Positions 57,275-64,000 of a stretch of DNA of 64,000 nucleotides are shown piece after piece; within the stretch, counting starts at the first letter, position 1, and every line of letters starts with the position of its first letter. The translations under genes and the position numbers were made by a program. This DNA is from Actinomadura harenae (GTDB taxonomy: Bacteria; Actinomycetota; Actinomycetes; Streptosporangiales; Streptosporangiaceae): assembly GCF_003696215.1 (NCBI RefSeq), contig NZ_RFFG01000024.1:1-64000 (forward strand). The letters are read 5' to 3'. Under the pieces are notes generated by a model. The model saw only the letters and a list, made by a program, of their open reading frames with translations. It had not been told where the DNA came from and did no database searches.

Positions 57275-60135
57275 TTCTGGACGGCCTTCCGGTTCCTGAC
57301 GGCCTTCAGCGCCCGCAGGGCGGCGCGGCTCTCGGCGAGGCGCTCGCGGCAGGCGGCCTCGGCGGCGGCCGCCTGCTGGGACGCGAACAGGTCGATGGCC
57401 ACGCTCAGCCGCTCGACGGCCAGTTCGTGCCGGCCCAGGCCCTGGTGCGCGTACCCCCACTGCTCGTGGAAGTACGCCGTGCCCAGAACGTGGTCGATGC
57501 TCCGCGTGAGGACCAGGCCCTCCGCGCAGAGCTCCGGGATGCGGTCGTGGCGTCCGGCCTCGGCGTAGATGCGGACGAGGCTGAACAGCGCGATGCCCTG
57601 GTAGGCGGGTTCGCCCAGGTCACGGCCGATGGCGAGGGACCGTTCGGCCGCGGCGACGGCGCGCCGGTGCTCGCCGAGCCTGCTGAGCGCGAGGCCGAGC
57701 ACGCGCAGGCAGCTCAGCTCCGCGTGCCGCTCGCCCGTCCGCTCCGCGAGCGCCAGGCCGCGCTCCGCGTCGAGAAGCGCCTCCTCGGCGCGGCCCAGAG
57801 CCAGGCGGCAGGAGCCGCGCAGGCCGAGCACGCGTGACAGGTCGCGGTGGTTCCCGACCCGTTCGAACACCTCGACCGCCTCGTCCACCATCGGGAGGGC
57901 GTCGCCGGGCCGGGACTGGTCGCCCGCCACGACGGCCGCGCCCCGGAACCTGGCGTACGCGGCCGTCTCCGGGTCACCGGCGTCGGTCGCGGCGCGCGCG
58001 ACGAGCTTCCACAGGTACTCCACCTCGAAATGCTTGCGGTGCAGGTGGGAGTGCGCGGCGAGCCGCATGACGATGCCCGTCGCGAGCCGGTGCCGGTTCG
58101 CGGCGCAGGCGACCTCCACGATCGTCCGCAGGTTCGGCATCTCGCTCTCGATCCAGGCCGCCGGGTCGGGCGCGACGAGCCGCCCGACGAGGTCGGCGGC
58201 GACCACGGTGTGCCGGCGGAACCGCGCGGGCGCGGGGAAGTAGGGGTCGCGCGGGGCGCGGTCGTCGGCGGCGTCCACCAGCTCCAGCCACGCGACGACC
58301 AGCCGCTCCAGCGCCGGTTCGGTGTCCGCGTCGCCGTGCAGCAGCTCCGAGGCGTACTCGCGCAGCAGGTCGTGCATCCGGTAGCGGGGCTGGCCGAGCC
58401 GGTCCACGCCGCAGGCGGTGAGCAGGCAGCGGTCCACCAGCTCCGACAGCACCCCGCCCGCGTCGGCCGTGTCGAGCAGGACGCCCGCGACCCACGGCGC
58501 GAACGGATGCGGGCCCGCGAGCGCCAGCATCCGGAACGCCCGCCGCGTCGGCTCGTCCAGCCCGGCGTACGCGTGCTCGATGTGCGTGCGGACGGCGGTG
58601 TCGCCCGCCACCATCTGGTCCAGGCGCCCGGGACCGTCCAGCAGGCCCGCCAGGTGCGACAGCGGCCACGCCGGGCGCGCCGCCAGCCGCGCCCCCGCGA
58701 TCCGCAGCGCGAGCGGGAACCCGTCGCAGGCCGCCGCGATCGCGTCCGCGGCGGGACGCTCGCGGGCGACCCGCTCCGGCCCGATGATCTCGGCGAGCAG
58801 GTCCACCGCCTCGGCGGGCCCCAGCGGACGGACGTCCACGACCCGCGCGCCGTCCAGCCCGAGGTGCCGGGACCGGCCGGTGACCAGCAGCGCGCTGCCC
58901 GGCTCGCCCGGCAGCAGCGGCCGGACCTGCGCCGCGTCCGCCGCGTCGTCGGCGAAGACCAGCACCCGCCGCCCGGCCAGCCGCGACCGGTACAGGGCGG
59001 CCCGCCCGTCCAGGGTGTCGGGGATGTCGCCGTTCTGGACGCCCAGCGCCCGCAGCACCTCCCCGAGCACCGCGACGACCTCGCGCGGCACCATCGACGC
59101 CCCCGCGAGCTGGACGTGGATCTGGCCGTCCGGGAACGCGTCCCCGACCCGGTGCGCCACGTGCAGCGCCAGCGCCGTCTTCCCGATCCCCGGCGGGCCC
59201 GTGACGTGCACGGTCGGCGGGACCGGCGCCGTCGCGCCCGCGCGGAGCAGCTCCTCGATGGCGTCCCGGTCGGCATCGTGCCCCGTGAAGTCGCGCAGGT
59301 CGGGCGGCAGCTGGCGCAGCGGCGGCAGCTCCCGGACCGACCACGCGCGCGTCCCGTCGCCCTCGTCCGCGTCGTCCTGGCGGACCCGCTCGGCCAGATC
59401 CCGCAGGACCCTGCCCGGCTCGCTCCCCGTCGCGGCCCTGATCGACGCGCGCGTCCGGTCGTAGCAGCGCAGCGCCTCCGCCTTCCGCCCGGACCGGTGC
59501 AGTGCCAGCAGCAGCGCCGCCGAGAACGACTCGTTCAGCGGATCGTCCTCCAGCCACGTCCGCAGGTCGGGGACCAGGTCCCGGTGGCGGCCGAGCGCCA
59601 GCAGCGTCTCCGCCGCCTCCTCCCGCACCCGCCGCCGCTCGCCCAGCAGCCCGGCCCGGACGCCCGCGAGCGACGGCGTCTCCGGCAGGTCCTCCAGCAC
59701 CGGCTCACGCCACAGGGCCAGCGCCCGCCCGAACAGCTCCGCGGCGTCCTCCCGGCACCGCTCCCCCTCGGCGGCGCCCCCGGTCGCCCCGGCGCGGGCC
59801 AGGGCCTCACGGGCGCGCGCGGAGAGGTCCCGGAACACCGCCAGGTCGAAGGTGTCGCCGGGACGCGGGACGAGCCGGTACCCGCCGTGCCCGAGTGGCA
59901 GCCGGTCCCGGGTCAGCGCGCGGCGGACGCCGCTCAGGCACGTCTTCACCGCCCCCGCGCCGCGTCCGGGCGCGTCGTCGCCCCACAGCAGATCCCCCAG
60001 CGCCCGCGCCGACACCGGACGTCCCGCCCGCACCGCCAGCACGCAGAGCGCGGCCCGCTGGAGCGGCTGCGACGGCTCGACGCGCGCGCCGTCGTCCGCC
60101 GTCACCTCGAGCGGCCCGAGCATCCGGATCTCCAC
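57271..60135 (-). CDS. AfsR/SARP-family regulator (winged helix, BTAD, NB-ARC, TPR)
   Basis: A 954-residue multi-domain regulator. Residues 1-95: OmpR-like DNA-binding domain (IRMLGPLEVTADDGARVEPS, QRAALCVLAVRAGRPVS). Residues 95-250: bacterial transcriptional activation domain (DTFDLAVFRDLSARAREALA, LNESFSAALLLALHRSGRKAEALRCYDRTR). About 270-600: NB-ARC ATPase with Walker A VTGPPGIGKTALALHVAH, LVFADDAADAAQVRPLLPG, and winged helix. From about 690 on: TPR repeats. Such proteins activate secondary-metabolite genes. It is divergent from a P450 gene. GTG 60135 was chosen as the fold starts there after GGAGGGAGGG; ATG 60159 is possible. Confidence 0.92.
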   Translation of the reverse strand: MEIRMLGPLEVTADDGARVEPSQPLQRAALCVLAVRAGRPVSARALGDLLWGDDAPGRGAGAVKTCLSGVRRALTRDRLPLGHGGYRLVPRPGDTFDLAVFRDLSARAREALARAGATGGAAEGERCREDAAELFGRALALWREPVLEDLPETPSLAGVRAGLLGERRRVREEAAETLLALGRHRDLVPDLRTWLEDDPLNESFSAALLLALHRSGRKAEALRCYDRTRASIRAATGSEPGRVLRDLAERVRQDDADEGDGTRAWSVRELPPLRQLPPDLRDFTGHDADRDAIEELLRAGATAPVPPTVHVTGPPGIGKTALALHVAHRVGDAFPDGQIHVQLAGASMVPREVVAVLGEVLRALGVQNGDIPDTLDGRAALYRSRLAGRRVLVFADDAADAAQVRPLLPGEPGSALLVTGRSRHLGLDGARVVDVRPLGPAEAVDLLAEIIGPERVARERPAADAIAAACDGFPLALRIAGARLAARPAWPLSHLAGLLDGPGRLDQMVAGDTAVRTHIEHAYAGLDEPTRRAFRMLALAGPHPFAPWVAGVLLDTADAGGVLSELVDRCLLTACGVDRLGQPRYRMHDLLREYASELLHGDADTEPALERLVVAWLELVDAADDRAPRDPYFPAPARFRRHTVVAADLVGRLVAPDPAAWIESEMPNLRTIVEVACAANRHRLATGIVMRLAAHSHLHRKHFEVEYLWKLVARAATDAGDPETAAYARFRGAAVVAGDQSRPGDALPMVDEAVEVFERVGNHRDLSRVLGLRGSCRLALGRAEEALLDAERGLALAERTGERHAELSCLRVLGLALSRLGEHRRAVAAAERSLAIGRDLGEPAYQGIALFSLVRIYAEAGRHDRIPELCAEGLVLTRSIDHVLGTAYFHEQWGYAHQGLGRHELAVERLSVAIDLFASQQAAAAEAACRERLAESRAALRALKAVRNRKAVQN

Positions 60136-60404
60136 CGGCCCTCCCTCCGTTCCGATCATGGTGGCGCACGTCCGGCGAAGGGGTGAAACGGACCATGTCC
60201 GAATATGGCCACGGTCAGGAAGAGTCAGGATCCGAGTGCGGACCGGGACCGCTCCTGCCTGCGCCGTCACCGTCCGCGCCCGGATCGCCCGCCGCGATCG
60301 ACACCGCGTGATCGGCCCCCGCGCTGACCTTCGGCTTACCTCCGGCCTCTACGCTCCTCCCCACGGACGACGATCCAGGCGGCGGGCCGGACGGAGGTGA
60401 CCGG
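60136..60404. other. Divergent promoter region of the AfsR-like and P450 genes
   Basis: This 269-base gap has no supported gene. It is less GC-rich near 60170-60225. I saw no clear -35/-10 pair or long dyad, but SARP-type regulators bind short direct repeats near -35, so target sites of the neighbouring regulator may lie here. Confidence 0.4.
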
Positions 60405-61538
60405 ATGAACGAGTCCGACTCCCCGCCATGCCCTGCCCGCGTCGTCCGCGTCGAGTCGCCGGACGGCTGGATGGCGACGGGCTGGGACGAGGTCCGCCGC
60501 GTCCTGTCCGACCCCGTGTTCAGCCGCGCCCTCGCCGTCGGACGGACGCCGGGCGCGCACCGGCGCGAGACCTTCCTCATCGACATGGACCCGCCCGCCC
60601 ACCAGCGGATCCGGCGGCTCGCCGTCCCCGCGTTCACGCACCGGCGCGCCCGGGCGCTCACGCCCCGGGTGGACGGCCTGGCCCGCGACCTCGTCGCCGC
60701 CATGGCCGCCGCCGGTCCTCCCGCCGACCTGGTCCGCGACCTGTCGCTGCCGCTCCCGATCACCGTCATCGGCGAGCTCCTCGGCGTCCCCCCGCAGGAC
60801 CGCGACCGCTTCCAGGGCTGGTCCGACGCGTTCCTGTCGAGCACGGCGTTCACCCGCGAGGAGATCGAGACCGCGCACGCCCACCTCGACGGCTACCTCT
60901 CCGAGCTCATCGCCAGGCGCCGGGTCGAACCGTCCGACGACCTCCTGTCCGAACTCGTCCGCGCGCGCGACGAGAACGGCGGCCTCACCGAGCCCGAACT
61001 CCTGGACCTCGGCGTCGGCCTCCTCGTCGCCGGATACGAGACGACCGCGAACCAGCTCACCACCATCGTCCACACGCTCCTGACCCGACGCGACCTCTGG
61101 GACCGGCTCGTCGCCTCCCCCGCCCTGCTCCCCACCGCCGTGGACGAACTGATGCGCTGCGTCCCGCTGGGCTCGGACAGGGGAATGCCGCGCGTGGCCG
61201 TCCGGGACGTGGAACTCGGCGGTGTCCTCGTGCGCGCGGGGGAAACCGTCTACGCGTCCCGTCCCCTCGCCAACAAGGACGCGACGGTCTTCGACGACCC
61301 GGAGCGGATCGTCCTGGACCGTCCCGACAACCCGCATCTGGCGTTCGGGCACGGGATCCACCACTGCCTGGGGGCGCACCTCGCCCGCCTGGAACTCCGC
61401 GCGGCCCTCGGGGCGCTGACCGCGCGGCTGCCGGAGGCACGGATCGCCGTCCCCGAGACGGACCTGCAATGGAAGACGGGGCTGAGCGTGCGGGGACTAC
61501 ACGCGCTTCCCCTGACCTGGGAGGACGACACGCGATGA
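60405..61538 (+). CDS. Cytochrome P450, short form
   Basis: A 377-residue P450, about 25 residues shorter at the N-terminus than usual. Motifs: DMDPPAHQRIRRLAVPAFT (helix C), VAGYETTANQ (I-helix with acid and Thr), VDELMRC (E-x-x-R), heme loop FGHGIHHCLGAHLARLE. AGGTGACCGG ribosome site with GGAGG 8 nt before ATG. Overlaps the methyltransferase gene by four bases. Likely tailoring oxidation in a small metabolite pathway controlled by the divergent AfsR-like protein. Confidence 0.93.
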   Translation: MNESDSPPCPARVVRVESPDGWMATGWDEVRRVLSDPVFSRALAVGRTPGAHRRETFLIDMDPPAHQRIRRLAVPAFTHRRARALTPRVDGLARDLVAAMAAAGPPADLVRDLSLPLPITVIGELLGVPPQDRDRFQGWSDAFLSSTAFTREEIETAHAHLDGYLSELIARRRVEPSDDLLSELVRARDENGGLTEPELLDLGVGLLVAGYETTANQLTTIVHTLLTRRDLWDRLVASPALLPTAVDELMRCVPLGSDRGMPRVAVRDVELGGVLVRAGETVYASRPLANKDATVFDDPERIVLDRPDNPHLAFGHGIHHCLGAHLARLELRAALGALTARLPEARIAVPETDLQWKTGLSVRGLHALPLTWEDDTR

Positions 61539-62311
61539 GCAACGGGGGCGGGCTCGGACTGGCCGGGCCCGCGCGGATCTACGACTGCCTGCTCGGCGGC
61601 AAGGACAACTACGCCGTGGACCGCGAACTGGTCGTGGAACTGCTGACCATCGAACCGGGCCTGGTGGACGCCGCCCGCGCCAACCGCGCCTTCGTCCGGC
61701 GCGCCGTCCGGGAACTGGCGGGCCTCGGCCTCCGCCAGTTCCTCGACATCGGCTGCGGCCTGCCGACCACCGACAACATCCACCAGATCGCGTCCCGGCA
61801 CGCCCCGGGCGCCCGCGTCCTGTACGTCGACCAGGACCCCCTCGTCCTCGTCCACGCCCGCGCCCTGCTCGTCGACGACGGCGACGTCGCCGCCCTCCAG
61901 GCCGACCTCCGCAAGCCCGAGGACCTCGTCGCGCAGTCTCTCGACCACGGCCTCCTCGACCCGTCCGAGCCCGTCGCCGTCCTCCTCACGTCGGTCCTGC
62001 ACCACCTCACCGACGCCGACGACCCCTGGCACGCCGTCCGGACCCTGACCGCCGCCCTCGCCCCTGGCAGCGCCCTGGTCATCTCCCACCTGACCGACGC
62101 GCCGTCCGCCTCCGCGGAAGTGGCGTCCCGCTACACCGAGGGCTGCTCCCTCCCGCTGATCCCGCGCACGCCCACCGCCATCGCGAGCCTCCTGGACGGC
62201 CTGCCGCTCCTCGCCCCCGGCCTGGTCCCCGTGGACACCTGGCGCCCGGAACTCCCCACCACCGCCCCGCAGACCCCCCATTACCTGGCCGCCGCCGCGC
62301 AACTCCCGTAA
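61535..62311 (+). CDS. S-adenosyl methyltransferase, SAV2177 (DUF574) family
   Basis: A 258-residue enzyme of the actinobacterial SAM methyltransferase 19 family: ARIYDCLLGGKDNYAVDREL (family signature near the N-terminus), ANRAFVRRAVRELAGLGLRQ, FLDIGCGLPTTDNIHQIA (motif I), VLYVDQDPLVLVHAR, and AVLLTSVLHHLTDADDPW. The signature is near-diagnostic. Coupled to the P450 by an ATGA overlap. Substrate unknown; the family is numerous in Streptomyces and Actinomadura. Confidence 0.93.
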   Translation: MSNGGGLGLAGPARIYDCLLGGKDNYAVDRELVVELLTIEPGLVDAARANRAFVRRAVRELAGLGLRQFLDIGCGLPTTDNIHQIASRHAPGARVLYVDQDPLVLVHARALLVDDGDVAALQADLRKPEDLVAQSLDHGLLDPSEPVAVLLTSVLHHLTDADDPWHAVRTLTAALAPGSALVISHLTDAPSASAEVASRYTEGCSLPLIPRTPTAIASLLDGLPLLAPGLVPVDTWRPELPTTAPQTPHYLAAAAQLP

Positions 62312-62560
62312 CCACCACGGCACGGCCGCCGACCGGCACGACGGAGCATGGCGCGCGGGGCATGCGGGATGGGCGGCGAACGGAAGCGCGGCCCACGAAC
62401 GCCAGAAACGCGGGGCGCGAGGGCGCGAGGCGCGGGCGCGCGGGGGTTCGGGGGGTTTTCGGGTGGTCGGGTGGTGGTGTCCCTGGTGGCTTCGCGCCGT
62501 ACCGCCTAATTCGCGGGCGCAGGGACTGAATCGGACCGGAAGGGGGTCCGATGGGTGGTG
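62312..62560. other. Intergenic gap with a probable lsr2 terminator
   Basis: The 249 bases between convergent genes hold a G-rich/T-containing tract (62440-62490) and a hairpin TCGGACC-N7-GGTCCGA (62531-62551) ten bases after the Lsr2 stop. No gene is supported. Confidence 0.5.
62531..62551 (-). terminator. Hairpin downstream of lsr2
   Basis: Perfect 7-bp arms TCGGACC (62531-62537) and GGTCCGA (62545-62551) around a 7-nt loop, just after the lsr2 stop at 62561. Probable transcription terminator for the tandem Lsr2 genes. Confidence 0.55.
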
Positions 62561-62881
62561 CTAGTGGGTGGCGTTGTACTGTTCGATCACCTTGGCCGGA
62601 ATGCGGCCGCGGTCGTTCACCGGGATGCCGTTCTGCTTGGCCCATTCCCGGATTTCTGCGCTCTGCTCACGGTTGCCCGCGCTGCGCGACGGCTTCGCCG
62701 GGCGGCGGGCCGCCTTACGGGCGTTCGCCACGAACGGCTCGAAGCGCTCGCGCAGTTTCGCGGCGTTCGCAGCGTTCAGGTCGATCTCGTATCCGACGCC
62801 GTCGAGCGCGAAGGACACGGTCTCCTCGGCGTCGCCGCCGTCGAGGTCGTCGGTCATGACGACGATGGTCTTCTGTGCCAC
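62561..62881 (-). CDS. lsr2: Lsr2-family nucleoid-associated protein
   Basis: A 106-residue Lsr2. N-terminal dimerisation domain: [21 protein letters not shown], then [22 protein letters not shown]-terminal DNA-binding domain: [20 protein letters not shown] followed by [13 protein letters not shown]. The R-G-R motif that enters the minor groove of AT-rich DNA is intact. Lsr2 silences horizontally acquired and secondary-metabolite genes. GTG 62881 follows GGGAG. It lies 13 bp after a diverged paralogue. Confidence 0.95.
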   Translation of the reverse strand: MAQKTIVVMTDDLDGGDAEETVSFALDGVGYEIDLNAANAAKLRERFEPFVANARKAARRPAKPSRSAGNREQSAEIREWAKQNGIPVNDRGRIPAKVIEQYNATH

Positions 62882-62894
62882 GGGGACTCCCTGC

Positions 62895-63257
62895 TTACGC
62901 GTCTGGGCTGGCTTCGGGGTGCGCCTGGACGAACGCCTCGTAGACGGCGTCGGGCAGCGCACCCTGGTCCGGGACCTCGAGGTCCTCGTTCTTGGCCCAC
63001 GTGCGGACGTCGGCGTTGGTGAAGCCCTTGAGCTTCACCGGGCTTTTCCGGGGCTTGCGCGAGCGCCCCGCCTGCTTCACCTCGCGCGACTTCTCGACAT
63101 AGCGGGTCAGCGTGTCGAGGGTCTCACGCAGCCGCACGTCGTTCTCGTCGGACAGGTCAATGGTGAAAATCCGCCCCAGGATCTCGAAGTCGCGCTTGCG
63201 GACATCCTCGCCCTCGCCGCCATCGAGATCGTCTACCAAGATGACCTTCTCAGCCAT
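62895..63257 (-). CDS. Lsr2-like paralogue without the RGR motif
   Basis: A 120-residue protein aligned with Lsr2 over its length: [42 protein letters not shown], and C-terminal [20 protein letters not shown] continuing [17 protein letters not shown]. The R-G-R minor-groove motif is replaced by Q-G-A, and a basic linker [17 protein letters not shown] is inserted. It keeps the oligomerisation part, so it may modulate the normal Lsr2 encoded 13 bp downstream, or bind DNA through the basic linker. ATG with AAAGG upstream. Confidence 0.9.
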   Translation of the reverse strand: MAEKVILVDDLDGGEGEDVRKRDFEILGRIFTIDLSDENDVRLRETLDTLTRYVEKSREVKQAGRSRKPRKSPVKLKGFTNADVRTWAKNEDLEVPDQGALPDAVYEAFVQAHPEASPDA

Positions 63258-63724
63258 GCGTTCCTTTCTGATTCAACGCCCTTTACGGTAGCGGACTTTC
63301 GCACCTCATCGCTCAACACACGAACGCGTCGAACAACCGTTTTCCCGATCGGGGGGCCGAAGCCCCTGCACGCGGCGCCGAAGCCCTCGGCGGGAGTCTT
63401 CGAGATGTCTCCCGAGACGTCCGTGAAAGCCGGGCGGCGGAGTGCCCGCATGCCTTCGGCGGACGGTCGCCGGAAGCGGGAACCCCCAAGCGTCAAGGCT
63501 TTTCAGGGCAAGGCGCGGACGGCCGGGGCCAAGAGACGCGCCCATCCGAGGAGGCGGCGGCTCCGGTGCCAGGGTCGCCGGGAGGTGAGGAGGCGGAGTG
63601 GCCGTGCAGCACGCCGGAGGCCGCTTCGGCGACCTCGAAACGGCTCGGATTCCTAACGCAGAGTGACAGTAATTCGGTCACCGAGGTCTTTGAGGTGTGA
63701 CCATGAAGACAGAGGGTTCGCTGG
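63258..63724. other. Non-coding region upstream of the Lsr2 pair
   Basis: These 467 bases contain a less GC-rich patch (63258-63345) that probably holds the promoter of the Lsr2 operon on the minus strand, followed by GC-rich DNA with short open frames on both strands. Those frames lack ribosome sites and recognisable products. No tRNA, repeat array or mobile element was seen. Confidence 0.5.
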
Positions 63725-64000
63725 TCAGGAGGGGTCGGGCGGGGGCAGTTCGAGGCCGGTGCCGATGGCGGAGGCGACCCGGTCGCGCAGGATGGCCTCG
63801 GCTCGCCGCGCGTCGGACTCGAGGCGGTCGATGACCTCGACGGCCAGGGTGTCGCGGACGGTCTCGGCGAGGAGGTCGCGGTAGCGGGCGTTCTGTTCGG
63901 GCAGGTCGCGCAGGACGCGCCATTCGTGGAACGCCTCGTCGGCCGCGTGGGCCGAGCCGGCGTAGGCCTCCAAGGCCTCGATCCGCCGGGTGATCGAACG
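63725..64000 (-). CDS. Unknown helical protein (5' end outside the window)
   Basis: The frame is open to the window edge, so only the last 91 residues are visible. They are helical and charged (DEAFHEWRVLRDLPEQNARY, RDLLAETVRDTLAVEVIDRL, ESDARRAEAILRDRV), with a Pro-rich acidic end LELPPPDPS. Heptad-like spacing suggests a coiled coil. No family recognised. Confidence 0.5.
   Translation of the reverse strand, partial: RSITRRIEALEAYAGSAHAADEAFHEWRVLRDLPEQNARYRDLLAETVRDTLAVEVIDRLESDARRAEAILRDRVASAIGTGLELPPPDPS

Noticed and set aside
63306-63681. Short genes in the gap before the last partial gene
   Set aside because: No ribosome sites, atypical composition and no recognisable product on either strand.

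Overview
The window reads as chromosome of a very GC-rich filamentous actinomycete, probably in or near Actinomadura (Thermomonosporaceae/Streptosporangiales). The grounds are strong GC bias at third codon positions, frequent GTG starts, ATGA/GTGA start-stop overlaps, paired Lsr2 nucleoid proteins, an AfsR/SARP-type regulator, three P450s, many two-component systems and two ribosomal-peptide clusters. I saw no rRNA, tRNA, CRISPR array, insertion sequence or phage gene. Gene identities come from reading motifs, not from searches.

Layout. 0-6.2 kb: tail of an ABC-ATPase-type protein, an Nramp-family transporter with an unusual metal site behind a long structured leader, its ArsR regulator, an SRPBCC protein, and a split Tm-1 / PEP-hydrolase-like pair. 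6.4-10.9 kb: a P450, an 18-bp gene encoding the pentapeptide MKYWH (biarylitide-type MxYxH precursor), a methyltransferase, an Asp/Asn beta-hydroxylase-like enzyme and a second P450. I read this as an elaborated minimal RiPP cluster, the most exciting item here. 10.9-13.7 kb: LysR, DJ-1 and NADP-oxidoreductase genes. 13.8-24.5 kb: secreted phosphoesterase, a MacAB-like export operon with glycine-rich proteins, two MFS exporters, TetR, a flavoprotein, and SMP-30 plus KDPG aldolase. 24.5-26.6 kb: small LRR, ASCH and acidic proteins.

26.6-34.9 kb: an operon for the membrane arm of a complex-I-like machine (nuoA, H, J, K, L, M, N). No catalytic NuoC/E/F/G/I is present, a degenerate NuoB/NuoD-like fusion sits between A and H, and both this protein and NuoJ carry long His-rich segments. 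35.1-38.6 kb: an ABC exporter operon coupled to its own two-component system. 39.0-44.2 kb: a lasso peptide cluster (precursor, cyclase, B2 protease, MauE-like redox membrane protein, ABC exporter, B1/PqqD). The core resembles class IV lasso peptides with one disulfide.

44.3-50.9 kb: DUF4389 protein, two more two-component systems and an Lnt-like acyltransferase. 51-53.8 kb: ferric-reductase-like flavocytochrome, FMN-binding lipoprotein-like protein and ApbE, a flavin-based transmembrane electron relay divergent from its likely regulator. 53.9-57.3 kb: isochorismatase-fold enzyme, MarR, an aspartate-4-decarboxylase-like PLP protein and DUF72. The MarR promoter carries two ACAG-N6-CTGT boxes 28 bp apart, and the same pair with the same spacing lies 36 kb away in front of the MFS/MacAB genes, so the two loci look like one regulon. 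57.3-62.3 kb: AfsR-like regulator divergent from a P450 and methyltransferase. 62.5-64 kb: tandem Lsr2 genes and a truncated unknown gene.
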